Assembly (NCBI GenBank): GCA_963650165.1
Contig: CAVJKX010000007.1
Location: 35,954-99,953 of the forward strand
Length of the DNA: 64,000 nucleotides
Reading direction: 5' to 3'
DNA from: F23-B02 sp963650165
GTDB lineage: Bacteria > Bacillota > Clostridia > Oscillospirales > Oscillospiraceae
A program made the position numbers and the translations under genes. Positions 24,020-32,065 of the stretch are shown one piece after another. A model generated the notes under the pieces. That model had not been told where the DNA came from and made no database searches. It saw only the letters and a program-made list of their open reading frames with translations. How positions within the stretch are numbered: the stretch's first letter is position 1; every line of letters begins with the position of its first letter.

Positions 24020-25294
24020 TTAGCTAAGGAAGCCCTTGTAGTTGCGCATCAGCATCTGTGCCTCGAGTGCGCGGACGGTCTCAAGTGCAACACCGACAAC
24101 GATGATTATCGAGGTGCCGCCGAGCGAGATGCCGCTCAGGGAAGCGGAAGTGCTGAAGTGGCTGATGAGTATGGGGACTATTGCGATAATGCCCAGGTAG
24201 ATCGCGCCGAACAGGGTGATCTTGTTGAGCACCTTCTTGATGAACTCGCTTGTCGGCTTGCCCGGACGGAAGCCGGGGATGTAGCCGCCGTTCTTCTTGA
24301 GGTTGTTTGCGACCTCCACGGGGTTGAACTGGATGGTGGAGTAGAAGTACGCAAAGAAGATGATCAGCAGGAAGTAGATTATCGCATAGGGGATGCTTGT
24401 GGTGCTTGCCCATGCGCTGTCGGAGTGACCGGTGAAGGCCGCGATGGTCGCGGGCAGGGTCGCTATCGACTGAGCGAAGATGATGGGCAGAACGCCGGAC
24501 ATGTTCACCTTCATGGGAAGGTGGGTGCTCTGACCGCCGTACATCTTGCGTCCGACGACGCGCTTTGCGTACTGGACGGGGATGCGGCGCTCGGAGTCGT
24601 TTATCAGAACTATCAGAACGATCATCGCAAGTGCGCCGAGGAGCAGGAGGGCGTTGACCCACCATGCTACGGTGCCGTTGATGGTGTTGGTGATCATCTG
24701 ATACAGGGACGGCGGGAAGCGGGAAACGATACTTGCAAACAGGATGATGGAAATACCGTTGCCGATGCCGAACTCCGTAATCTGCTCGCCGAGCCACATG
24801 ATAAGTGCAGAGCCCGAGGTGAAGGTCAGGATGATGACGATCGCCGCCCAGACGCTCTGGCCCTCAGCCGTGAGGAACTGGTACTTCATGATCATGTAGT
24901 AGTAAGCGAAGCCCTGGATAAGGCCGATCGCCACGGTGGTGTAGCGGGTGATGGAGGCGATCTTCTTCTTGCCCTCCTCGCCTTCTTCCTTGCTCATGCG
25001 CTCAAGTGCGGGGATCGCGATGCACAGGAGCTGAATAATGATGGAGGCGTTGATGTAGGGCTGGATGGACAGTGCGAAGATGGTTGCGTTGGAGAACGCG
25101 CCGCCGCTCATGACGTTCAGAAGACCGAGAACGGTATTCTGCATCTGCGAGAAATACGAATTGAGGGCGTCGATGTTGACGTAAGGAACGGGAACGGCAT
25201 TACCGAGACGGTAAAGGAGGATGATGACGAGCGTAAAGAGTATCTTATGACGCAGGTCCTCGATCTTCCATGCGTTACGCATTGTCTGCAGCAC
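24020..25294 (-). CDS. secY: Protein translocase subunit SecY
   Basis: 424 residues, ten membrane segments. Seen: MLQTMRNAWKIEDLRHKILF, the plug-region segment VMSGGAFSNATIFALSIQPY near 63, GIGNGISIILFASI, and the cytoplasmic loop RRIPVQYAKRVVGRKMYGGQ near 235. Forms the Sec channel, with SecA (encoded at 38559). Its start directly abuts the rplO stop. Confidence 0.97.
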   Translation of the reverse strand: MLQTMRNAWKIEDLRHKILFTLVIILLYRLGNAVPVPYVNIDALNSYFSQMQNTVLGLLNVMSGGAFSNATIFALSIQPYINASIIIQLLCIAIPALERMSKEEGEEGKKKIASITRYTTVAIGLIQGFAYYYMIMKYQFLTAEGQSVWAAIVIILTFTSGSALIMWLGEQITEFGIGNGISIILFASIVSRFPPSLYQMITNTINGTVAWWVNALLLLGALAMIVLIVLINDSERRIPVQYAKRVVGRKMYGGQSTHLPMKVNMSGVLPIIFAQSIATLPATIAAFTGHSDSAWASTTSIPYAIIYFLLIIFFAYFYSTIQFNPVEVANNLKKNGGYIPGFRPGKPTSEFIKKVLNKITLFGAIYLGIIAIVPILISHFSTSASLSGISLGGTSIIIVVGVALETVRALEAQMLMRNYKGFLS

Positions 25295-25735
25295 TTAGAT
25301 CACCTCGGCCTTTCCGCCTGCCGCCTCAATTTTCTCTTTTGCGGTTTCAGAAAAAGCGGAAGCCTTAACGGTAAGTTTCTTGCTTATCTCGCCATTGCCG
25401 AGGATCTTGACGCCGTAGCGGCACTTGGAAAGCACGCCTGCGTCGAGAAGCGCCTTCGCGTCGACGACTGCGCCGTCCTCAAATCTGTCGAGCTCGGAAA
25501 CGTTGATCGCCTCGAGGGGCTTTGCAAAGATATTGTTGAAGCCTCTCTTCGGGATGCGGCGTGCCAGAGGCATCTGGCCGCCTTCGAAGCCGATACGGAC
25601 ACCGCCGCCGGAACGTGCCTTCTGGCCCTTGTGGCCGCGGCCTGCGGTCTTGCCGTTGCCGGTCGCGTGGCCTCTGCCCTTGCGCTTGTCAACGTGGGTG
25701 GAGCCGGCCACGGGAGAAAGTTCATGAATATACAT
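25295..25735 (-). CDS. rplO: 50S ribosomal protein L15
   Basis: 146 residues. MYIHELSPVAGSTHVDKRKGRGHATGNGKTAGRGHKGQ is replaced here only in detail from the family; GFEGGQMPLARRIPKRGF is the hallmark. Late-assembly large-subunit protein. Abuts secY. Confidence 0.96.
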   Translation of the reverse strand: MYIHELSPVAGSTHVDKRKGRGHATGNGKTAGRGHKGQKARSGGGVRIGFEGGQMPLARRIPKRGFNNIFAKPLEAINVSELDRFEDGAVVDAKALLDAGVLSKCRYGVKILGNGEISKKLTVKASAFSETAKEKIEAAGGKAEVI

Positions 25736-25750
25736 TATGCCTTTTCCTCC

Positions 25751-25930
25751 TTATTCTTCAGTTACCTGGAGGAGATAGCCGATCTTGGCGATCTTGCCCC
25801 TGGTCTGGGGATTGTCGGGCTGGACGGTCTCGTTGCCGATCTTGTGCAGTCCGAGGGAGTTTGCGGTCGCAACGTGCTTGTCGAGGCGGCCGTTCAGGCT
25901 CTTGACGAGCTTAATTCTAAGATTAGCCAT
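25751..25930 (-). CDS. rpmD: 50S ribosomal protein L30
   Basis: 59 residues: starts MANLRIKLVKSLNGRLDKH, then ATANSLGLHKIG and ending GYLLQVTEE. Correct length and position between rpsE and rplO; a GGAGG-type ribosome site precedes the ATG at 25930. Confidence 0.96.
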   Translation of the reverse strand: MANLRIKLVKSLNGRLDKHVATANSLGLHKIGNETVQPDNPQTRGKIAKIGYLLQVTEE

Positions 25931-25942
25931 TTTGCGTCCTCC

Positions 25943-26467
25943 TTAAGCCTGAACTTCTTCAGGAGTCTTGCCGCGGACGGCAGCCACCTGAGCGGCATCA
26001 CGCAGAGACGTGAGGCCCTGCATGGTTGCTGCAACGACGTTTGCGGGATTGTTGGTGCGCAGGCACTTGGTACGGATGTCCTTTATGCCGGCTGCCTCAA
26101 CGACTGCACGGACGGCGCCGCCGGCGATAACGCCGGTACCGGGTGCCGCGGGCTTGAGCAGGACGCGGCCTGCGCCGAAGGAGCCGATGATCTCGTGGGG
26201 AATGGTCGTGCCCTGGAGGGTAACGGTAACGATGTTCTTCTTTGCATCCTCAAGGCCCTTGCGGATTGCTTCGGAAACTTCGTTCGCCTTGCCCAGGCCG
26301 TAGCCTACGCGGCCCTTGCCGTCGCCTACGACGCAAAGTGCGGAGAACTTCATAACACGGCCGCCCTTGACGGTCTTGCTGACGCGGTTGAGGGAAACTA
26401 CCTTTTCAACGAACTCGGATGCTTCCTCGTCTCTGCGGCGATCTCTTCTGTCATTATTGTATGCCAT
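25943..26467 (-). CDS. rpsE: 30S ribosomal protein S5
   Basis: 174 residues. EKVVSLNRVSKTVKGGRVMK and GKANEVSEAIRKGLEDAKKN belong to the double-stranded-RNA-binding domain; the C-terminal domain includes GAVRAVVEAAGIKDIRTKC. Affects decoding accuracy. Between rplR and rpmD. Confidence 0.97.
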   Translation of the reverse strand: MAYNNDRRDRRRDEEASEFVEKVVSLNRVSKTVKGGRVMKFSALCVVGDGKGRVGYGLGKANEVSEAIRKGLEDAKKNIVTVTLQGTTIPHEIIGSFGAGRVLLKPAAPGTGVIAGGAVRAVVEAAGIKDIRTKCLRTNNPANVVAATMQGLTSLRDAAQVAAVRGKTPEEVQA

Positions 26468-26486
26468 AATAGTTTTCCTCCTCCCC

Positions 26487-26846
26487 TTAGAACTTCAGGC
26501 CGCCCTCACGGGCGCCCTCTGCAAGTGCTGCTACACGGCCGTGGAAAATGTAGCCGCCGCGGTCGAACACGACGTTCTCGATTCCCTTTGCCAGTGCACG
26601 CTCGGCGACGGTAGCGCCGATCTTCTTTGCGGCCTCGACGTTGCCGCCGTTGCCTTCAAAGCCCTTTTCAACGGTGGAGGCGGAAACGAGAGTATTGCCG
26701 GCCACGTCGTCGATGATCTGGGCATAGATGTTGTTTTCGCTGCGGAATACGCTCAGGCGGGGTCTTTCGGCGGTGCCGGAGATCTTGCCGCGTACTCTTG
26801 CGTGGCGCTTGATGCGCTGCGCTCTTGTATCAGGTCTTTTAATCAT
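26487..26846 (-). CDS. rplR: 50S ribosomal protein L18
   Basis: 119 residues. KRHARVRGKISGTAERPRL and VFDRGGYIFHGRVAALAEGA are diagnostic. Binds 5S rRNA together with L5. Confidence 0.97.
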   Translation of the reverse strand: MIKRPDTRAQRIKRHARVRGKISGTAERPRLSVFRSENNIYAQIIDDVAGNTLVSASTVEKGFEGNGGNVEAAKKIGATVAERALAKGIENVVFDRGGYIFHGRVAALAEGAREGGLKF

Positions 26847-26862
26847 TCAGGCACACCTCCTA

Positions 26863-27402
26863 TTACTTAGCGCCGGTCTTGCCTTCTTTGCGGCGGATAA
26901 CTTCGTAGTCATACTTGATGCCCTTGCCCTTGTACGGCTCGGGAGGACGCTTGCCACGAACTTCTGCTGCAAACTGGCCGACCTTCTGCTTGTCGATACC
27001 CTTGATGACGATCTGGTTGGGGTTGGGGACGTCGATCTGGATGTCCTCGGTCTCGGGTACGATGACCTGATGCGAGTAACCGATGTTCAGAACCAGATTC
27101 TTGCCTTCCTTCGCTGCACGGTAGCCAACGCCGTTTACCTCGAGGGTCTTGGAGAATCCTTCGGATACGCCGACGACCATGTTGTTGACGAGGGTGCGGG
27201 TCAGACCGTGGAGAGATCTGTTCATCTTTTCGTCGTTGGGGCGGGTCACATGAACGACGCCTGCTTCGACTTTGACCTTCATAGTGGGTGCTACGTTCAT
27301 CTCAAGTGCGCCCTTGGGGCCCTTGACGGAAACGTGCTGACCGTCTACCTTGACTTCCACTCCTGCGGGAATGGTAATGGGTGCTCTACCGATTCTTGAC
27401 AT
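26863..27402 (-). CDS. rplF: 50S ribosomal protein L6
   Basis: 179 residues, two homologous domains. MSRIGRAPITIPAGVEVKVD and the C-terminal PEPYKGKGIKYDYEVIRRKEG are clear. Sits near the factor-binding site. Confidence 0.97.
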   Translation of the reverse strand: MSRIGRAPITIPAGVEVKVDGQHVSVKGPKGALEMNVAPTMKVKVEAGVVHVTRPNDEKMNRSLHGLTRTLVNNMVVGVSEGFSKTLEVNGVGYRAAKEGKNLVLNIGYSHQVIVPETEDIQIDVPNPNQIVIKGIDKQKVGQFAAEVRGKRPPEPYKGKGIKYDYEVIRRKEGKTGAK

Positions 27403-27417
27403 AGTCAGCTCTCCTCC

Positions 27418-27816
27418 TTACCATACGAATGCCAGGACTTCGCCGCCGATGTGAGCCGCGCGAGCAGCCTTGTCGGTCATGACGCCCTTTGAAGTGGATA
27501 CGATTGCGATACCGAGGCCCTTGAGGACCTTGGGCAGCTCGTCTGCTCCTGCGTAAACGCGCAGACCGGGCTTGGAGACACGGCGAAGACCCTGGATGGC
27601 CTTCTCCTTGCCGGGGAGGTACTTGAGGGTGATGCGGATGATGCCCTGGGTGCCGTCGTCGATGATCTGGAAGCTCTTGATGTAGCCTTCCTCAAGAAGG
27701 ATCTCAGCAATTGCTTTCTTCATCTTCGATGCGGGGACATCGACTGTTTCATGCTTCGCTACACCGGCGTTGCGGATGCGGGTCAGCATATCTGCGATGG
27801 GGTCTGTGATCTGCAT
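27418..27816 (-). CDS. rpsH: 30S ribosomal protein S8
   Basis: 132 residues. MQITDPIADMLTRIRNAG, and the C-terminal STSKGVMTDKAARAAHIGGE are diagnostic. Primary 16S-binding protein that autoregulates the spc operon in enterobacteria. Unusually for this operon, about 350 nt of non-coding, hairpin-rich DNA with its own promoter separate it from rpsN; S8 is an obvious candidate ligand for that RNA (inference). Confidence 0.97.
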   Translation of the reverse strand: MQITDPIADMLTRIRNAGVAKHETVDVPASKMKKAIAEILLEEGYIKSFQIIDDGTQGIIRITLKYLPGKEKAIQGLRRVSKPGLRVYAGADELPKVLKGLGIAIVSTSKGVMTDKAARAAHIGGEVLAFVW

Positions 27817-28166
27817 AATTTTTTCTCCTTTTTTAGAAGTTACCGGGGATCTCTCCCTCGGTTGCGGCCGCGAGGTTCCGCACTAATACATGATTAGCTG
27901 CGGCCTTTCGTCAGCTCAAGTTTGCAGTCGACGGCCGAGCCTTGATCGGGGACTCGGGGTCTCGAACGCAAACTGCGGGGTTAAGGCGCTTTGAAAGAGA
28001 CTTTCAAAGCAATATTTGAAAAACCGCCGAAGAGATACACCGAGTTTTTCGGTGTATCTCAACTTCGTTTTCCGCAAAATTGGCATCATACTATTTTACC
28101 GCAAGCGGCTTGATATTGCAAGCTTTTTTACGCAAAATAAGATGCTTTTTTCACCGGAGCGTCCGA
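27817..28166 (-). ncRNA. Structured non-coding insert between rpsN and rpsH
   Basis: 350 nt without a gene inside an otherwise tightly packed operon. Reading the minus strand: a promoter (listed separately), then a long hairpin AGATACACCGA/TCGGTGTATCT near 28032-28062, a perfect GCTTTGAAAG/CTTTCAAAGC hairpin near 27990-28012, a region where AGTTTGC and GCAAACT bracket about 45 nt, a CCGCA-CTAAT/ATTAG-TGCGG hairpin near 27880-27905, and a small ACCG/CGGT stem just before the rpsH ribosome site. It may be a 5' leader regulating rpsH and downstream genes, or a stable RNA. I recognise no named family. Confidence 0.55.
28090..28120 (-). promoter_or_regulatory. Internal promoter upstream of rpsH
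   Basis: On the minus strand TTGCAA, a 17-nt spacer and TAAAAT follow the rpsN stop codon, so the structured leader and rpsH onward can be transcribed independently of the S10 promoter. Coordinates are approximate to a few bases. Confidence 0.6.
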
Positions 28167-28352
28167 TTACCAGGATGCCTTGCGGACGCCGGGGATCTGT
28201 CCCTTGTAAGCCAGCTCGCGGAAGCAGATACGGCAGATACCGTAGTCACGCAGGTAAGCGTGAGGACGGCCGCAGATCTTGCAGCGATTGTACCTACGGG
28301 TAGAGAACTTAGCAGGAGCCTGCTGCTTGAGAATCATAGATTTCTTTGCCAT
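28167..28352 (-). CDS. rpsZ: 30S ribosomal protein S14, zinc type
   Basis: 61 residues from the ATG at 28352. Cys24, Cys27, Cys40 and Cys43 (RCKICGR and GICRICFRE) form the zinc site of the short, type-Z S14. Ends KGQIPGVRKASW, the standard C-terminus. Lies 13 nt after rplE. Confidence 0.97.
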   Translation of the reverse strand: MAKKSMILKQQAPAKFSTRRYNRCKICGRPHAYLRDYGICRICFRELAYKGQIPGVRKASW

Positions 28353-28365
28353 TGTCAGTTCCTCC

Positions 28366-28905
28366 TTAGTTCGCGAACGGAGCGCCCATGAGTCTGAGCA
28401 GCTCGCGTGCTTCTTCATCGGTCTGAGCGGTGGTGGTGATAGCAATGTTCATGCCGCGCAGCTTCTCGATCTTGTCGTAGTCGATCTCGGGGAAGATGAT
28501 CTGCTCCTTCAGGCCCATGCTGTAGTTGCCGCGGCCGTCGAACGCGTCTGCGGAGATACCGCGGAAGTCACGAACACGGGGAAGAGCAACGTTGAGCAGT
28601 CTGTCGAGGAACTCCCACATGCGATCCTGACGCAGGGTGACCTTAACGCCGACATGCATGCCCTCACGGAGCTTGAAGTTGGCGACGGACTTGCGTGCTA
28701 CGGTAGCAACGGCGTGCTGGCCGGTGATCGCGGAGATCTCTTTGATAACGTTGTCAAGTGCCTTGGCGTTGTCCTTGCAGTCGCCGCAGCCGACGGATAC
28801 GACGATCTTGTCGATCTTGGGGATCTGCATAACGGACTTGTACTGGAACTTCTCCATCAGAGCAGGAGCAACTTCCTCAACGTACTTTTTCTTCATTCTT
28901 GTCAT
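28366..28905 (-). CDS. rplE: 50S ribosomal protein L5
   Basis: 179 residues. IDKIVVSVGCGDCKDNAKAL and FDGRGNYSMGLKEQIIFPEI match the family; binds 5S rRNA and contacts P-site tRNA. Between rplX and rpsZ. Confidence 0.97.
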   Translation of the reverse strand: MTRMKKKYVEEVAPALMEKFQYKSVMQIPKIDKIVVSVGCGDCKDNAKALDNVIKEISAITGQHAVATVARKSVANFKLREGMHVGVKVTLRQDRMWEFLDRLLNVALPRVRDFRGISADAFDGRGNYSMGLKEQIIFPEIDYDKIEKLRGMNIAITTTAQTDEEARELLRLMGAPFAN

Positions 28906-28923
28906 AGTAAGTTATCTCCTTTC

Positions 28924-29229
28924 TCAGATTTCTTCGCCGCACTTGCGGCATACGCGCAGCTTCTTGTCTGCAACGTACTTATAGCCGACGCGGACGCCCT
29001 TATTGCACTTGGGGCATACGAGCTGGACCTTGCTGACATAGACAGGGGTCTCCTTCTTGATGATGCCGCCGTCCTGGCCCTGCTTCTTTGCCTTCTGATG
29101 CTTGGTGGCTACGCTGACGCCCTCAACGGTGACCTTGCCGTTCTTGGGGTCTGCGGAAATGACCTTGCCGGTCTTGCCCTTGTCCTTGCCGGACAGGACT
29201 ATGACTTTATCGCCAGTTTTGATTTTCAT
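28924..29229 (-). CDS. rplX: 50S ribosomal protein L24
   Basis: 101 residues. MKIKTGDKVIVLSGKDKGKT is the KOW motif; the C-terminus has two CxxC pairs (VCPKCNKG and VCRKCGEEI), found in some Gram-positive L24 proteins. Assembly initiator of the 50S subunit. Confidence 0.96.
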   Translation of the reverse strand: MKIKTGDKVIVLSGKDKGKTGKVISADPKNGKVTVEGVSVATKHQKAKKQGQDGGIIKKETPVYVSKVQLVCPKCNKGVRVGYKYVADKKLRVCRKCGEEI

Positions 29230-29243
29230 TCTCTGTGCCCTCC

Positions 29244-29615
29244 TTAAATCACTTCGGGAGCCAGGGACAGGATCTTCATGTAATCCTTATCGCGCAGCTC
29301 GCGAGCGACGGGTCCAAAGATACGAGTGCCGCGGGGGTTCTTATCGGTTCCGTTGATAAGGACCGCTGCGTTCTCGTCAAAGCGAACGTAAGTGCCATCT
29401 GCGCGGCGAACGGACTTTGCCGTGCGCACGACGACTGCCTTGACGACGTCGCCCTTCTTGACAGAGCCGCCGGGAGCAGCCTTGCGGACGGAAGCAACGA
29501 TCACGTCGCCGATGCTTGCGTATCTGCGCTTGGAGCCGCCGAGAACGCGGATGCACTTGATTTCCTTGGCGCCGGTATTGTCGGCAACCTTCAGATAACT
29601 TTCCTGCTGTATCAT
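29244..29615 (-). CDS. rplN: 50S ribosomal protein L14
   Basis: 123 residues. MIQQESYLKVADNTGAKEI, RRYASIGDVIVASVRKAAPG and GTRIFGPVARELRDKDYMKI are diagnostic. At the subunit interface. Confidence 0.97.
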   Translation of the reverse strand: MIQQESYLKVADNTGAKEIKCIRVLGGSKRRYASIGDVIVASVRKAAPGGSVKKGDVVKAVVVRTAKSVRRADGTYVRFDENAAVLINGTDKNPRGTRIFGPVARELRDKDYMKILSLAPEVI

Positions 29616-29627
29616 TATGCTGCCTCC

Positions 29628-29888
29628 TTACTTAGCCTTCTCTACGATTTCCACGACGCGCCATCTCTTGTCCTTGGACAGAGGGCGGGTCTCCATCACG
29701 CGAACGATATCGCCGATGCCGCACTCGTTGTTCTCGTCGTGCGCCTTCAGGCGGTAGGTTCTGCCGATGATCTTCTTATAGGTCTTATGTGCGACGCGGT
29801 CCTCAACGATGACAACGACGGTCTTATCCATCTTATCGGATACTACCTTGCCAACGCGGGTCTTACGGGAAGTTGTTCTGTTATTCAT
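29628..29888 (-). CDS. rpsQ: 30S ribosomal protein S17
   Basis: 86 residues, OB fold. TRVGKVVSDKMDKTVVVIVE and GDIVRVMETRPLSKDKRWRV are the family motifs. Between rpmC and rplN. Confidence 0.97.
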   Translation of the reverse strand: MNNRTTSRKTRVGKVVSDKMDKTVVVIVEDRVAHKTYKKIIGRTYRLKAHDENNECGIGDIVRVMETRPLSKDKRWRVVEIVEKAK

Positions 29889-29902
29889 TCTGACTTACCT
29901 CC

Positions 29903-30097
29903 TCACTGCTCGAGTTCTTTCTCGCGGATAACGGTCTTGACTCGTGCAATGTCACGCCGTACAGCGGAAATCTTTACGGGGTTATCGAGATGATTGGTGG
30001 CATGCTGCATTCTGAGCATGAAAAGGTCCTTCTTGAGTTCTACGAGCTTCTTCTCGAGATCTGCTGCGGACATGGAACGTATTTCATTTGCCTTCAT
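29903..30097 (-). CDS. rpmC: 50S ribosomal protein L29
   Basis: 64 residues from the ATG at 30097; MKANEIRSMSAADLEKKLVE and the following LFMLRMQHATNHLDNPVKIS are typical. A GGTGG ribosome site overlaps the end of rplP. Starts one base after the rplP stop. Lies near the exit tunnel. Confidence 0.96.
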   Translation of the reverse strand: MKANEIRSMSAADLEKKLVELKKDLFMLRMQHATNHLDNPVKISAVRRDIARVKTVIREKELEQ

Positions 30098-30098
30098 C

Positions 30099-30530
30099 TT
30101 ATTCACCACCGTTCTCAGACTCGGCGCCCTTGGCAATTATCTTGGTCTTGCAGGGCAGCTTGTGGCTGGCAAGGCGAAGAGCTTCGCGTGCGACCTCTTC
30201 GGGAACGCCTGCGATCTCAAACAGCACTCTGCCGGGCTTAACGACTGCGACCCAGTACTCGGGAGAGCCCTTACCGGAACCCATACGGGTCTCGGCCGGC
30301 TTCGCGGTTACGGGCTTGTCGGGGAATATCTTGATCCAGACCTGGCCGCCGCGCTTGGTGTAGCGGGTCATGGCTATACGGGCTGCCTCGATCTGATTGC
30401 TGGTGATCCAGCACGGCTCGGTTGCCTGGAGGCCGAACTCACCGTATGCAACGAAGTTGCCGCGGGTAGCTTTGCCCTTCATGCGGCCGCGATGTACTCT
30501 GCGGTACTTTACTCTTTTAGGCATTAACAT
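30099..30530 (-). CDS. rplP: 50S ribosomal protein L16
   Basis: 143 residues. PKRVKYRRVHRGRMKGKATR and GKGSPEYWVAVVKPGRVLFE are diagnostic. The ATG at 30530 overlaps the rpsC stop (TAATG), with GGAGG 9 nt upstream; a second in-frame ATG lies at 30524. Confidence 0.97.
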   Translation of the reverse strand: MLMPKRVKYRRVHRGRMKGKATRGNFVAYGEFGLQATEPCWITSNQIEAARIAMTRYTKRGGQVWIKIFPDKPVTAKPAETRMGSGKGSPEYWVAVVKPGRVLFEIAGVPEEVAREALRLASHKLPCKTKIIAKGAESENGGE

Positions 30531-31399
30531 TAGTTGTTGCCTCCTTCCTTTGCGGGAGCTGCCGGACGGGGACCGCGGTTGTAGCCGCCCTGTCCTGCCG
30601 GACGCTGGCCGTAGCCGCCCTGACGGCGGTCACCGCCCTGCTGACGGTCACGGCTGTATCCGCCCTGACGGCGGTCGCCGTTGCGGCGGTCACCGCGGCG
30701 GTCGTCGCGGCGGCGACGCTCGCCCTGGGGCTTGTTCATATCCATCACACGGGGAGTCGTGCGCAGAGTCTGGGAAAGGACCTCGCCCTTGTAGATCCAG
30801 ACCTTGACGCCGATGCGGCCGTAGGTGGTGGCTGCCTCTGCAAAGCCGTACTCGATGTCGGCACGGATGGTCTGAAGAGGAATGGTGCCGTCGTGGTACT
30901 GCTCAACGCCTGCGATCTCGCGTCCGCCGAGACGGCCGGAGCACATGACCTTGATGCCCTTTGCGCCCATGCGCATTGCGCGGCCCATGGCGTTCTTCAT
31001 TGCGCGGCGGTGAGAAATACGCTTCTCGATCTGCTGTGCGATGTTCTCGGCTACGAGCTGAGCATTGGTGTCGGGGGTGCGGACCTCAACGATGGAGATC
31101 GCTACGGGCTTGCCTATCATCTTCTCGACGGACAGGCGGATGCGCTCGATCTCCGCGCCGCCCTTGCCGATAACGACGCCGGGTCTGGAGCAGTGGATAT
31201 AGATGCGTACCTTGCTGGAATCGCGCTCGATCTCGATGGTAGGAACACCGGCGGAATAGAGGGTCTTCTTCAGGTAGTTGCGGATGTTGTAGTCTTCAAC
31301 GATAAGATCGCCGACTTTGTCTGCACGGGCGTACCAACGGGAATCCCAGTCCTTGATAACGCCGACGCGCATTCCATGCGGATTAACTTTCTGTCCCAT
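30530..31399 (-). CDS. rpsC: 30S ribosomal protein S3 with a long Arg/Gly/Asp-rich tail
   Basis: 289 residues, about 70 more than usual. Residues 1-220 are a standard S3 with KH domain (VVIGKGGAEIERIRLSVEKM) and the C-terminal domain ending at TTPRVMD. Residues 221-289 are a low-complexity tail rich in Arg, Gly, Asp, Gln and Tyr, with DRRQGGY twice and further RGG-like pieces, ending APAKEGGNN. Such tails are disordered and bind RNA. The tail is in frame and followed by the rplP overlap, so it is not an assembly artefact at the gene end. Confidence 0.95.
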   Translation of the reverse strand: MGQKVNPHGMRVGVIKDWDSRWYARADKVGDLIVEDYNIRNYLKKTLYSAGVPTIEIERDSSKVRIYIHCSRPGVVIGKGGAEIERIRLSVEKMIGKPVAISIVEVRTPDTNAQLVAENIAQQIEKRISHRRAMKNAMGRAMRMGAKGIKVMCSGRLGGREIAGVEQYHDGTIPLQTIRADIEYGFAEAATTYGRIGVKVWIYKGEVLSQTLRTTPRVMDMNKPQGERRRRDDRRGDRRNGDRRQGGYSRDRQQGGDRRQGGYGQRPAGQGGYNRGPRPAAPAKEGGNN

Positions 31400-31416
31400 T
31401 TATTCTGCCTCCTTCC

Positions 31417-31764
31417 TTAGTCTCTCTCAGCCACGCAGATGGTGATGTGGCTGGTGCGCTTGTTGATGCGATACATACGGCCCTGAGCTCTGGGCATGCC
31501 GCGCTTGAGGATGGGGCCGCCGGTCGCGTATGCTACTGCGACATAGAGCTTCTCGGGATCCATTTCAAAATTGTTCTCCGCGTTTGCCTTGGCACTGTCA
31601 AGAAGCTTGATCATGTACTCGCAGCCGGCCTTGGGGGTGTGCTGCATGAGTGCCTTTGCAACGGCGACGTCCTTATTGCGGATCATATCGCAGATGATGC
31701 CGACCTTGCGGGGAGAAATGCGAGCATACTTAACTTCTGCTCTTGCCATTTTCTTTTCGTCCAT
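31417..31764 (-). CDS. rplV: 50S ribosomal protein L22
   Basis: 115 residues. ARISPRKVGIICDMIRNKDV and GRMYRINKRTSHITICVAE are characteristic; its beta hairpin lines the exit tunnel. AGGAGG 7 nt before the ATG at 31764 supports the start at MDEKKMARAEV. Confidence 0.97.
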   Translation of the reverse strand: MDEKKMARAEVKYARISPRKVGIICDMIRNKDVAVAKALMQHTPKAGCEYMIKLLDSAKANAENNFEMDPEKLYVAVAYATGGPILKRGMPRAQGRMYRINKRTSHITICVAERD

Positions 31765-31776
31765 GTTCTCTCCTCC

Positions 31777-32049
31777 TTACTTGCCGGTCTTGCTGCCTGC
31801 ATGGCCGCGGAAGGTACGGGTGGGAGCAAACTCGCCGAGCTTGTGGCCGACCATATCTTCGGTGACGTATACAGGAACATGACGGCGGCCGTCGTGTACT
31901 GCGATGGTGTGTCCTACGAAGGACGGGAAAATGGTAGTGGCACGGCTCCAGGTCTTGAGGACCTTCTTCTCGCCGGCCTTATTCATTTCATCGACTCTCT
32001 TCAGGAGCTCGGGAGCTGCGAAGGGGCCTTTCTTAACGCTTCTACTCAT
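31777..32049 (-). CDS. rpsS: 30S ribosomal protein S19
   Basis: 90 residues. MSRSVKKGPFAAPELLKRVD and GHKLGEFAPTRTFRGHAG are diagnostic. Head of the 30S subunit with S13. Confidence 0.97.
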   Translation of the reverse strand: MSRSVKKGPFAAPELLKRVDEMNKAGEKKVLKTWSRATTIFPSFVGHTIAVHDGRRHVPVYVTEDMVGHKLGEFAPTRTFRGHAGSKTGK

Positions 32050-32065
32050 TTATCTTTTGCCCTCC

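Noticed and set aside
27817..28166. tRNA or rRNA fragment inside the spc operon
   Set aside because: No cloverleaf with a T-arm GTTCRANNC in the right place and no CCA-type acceptor; the hairpins do not match a tRNA.
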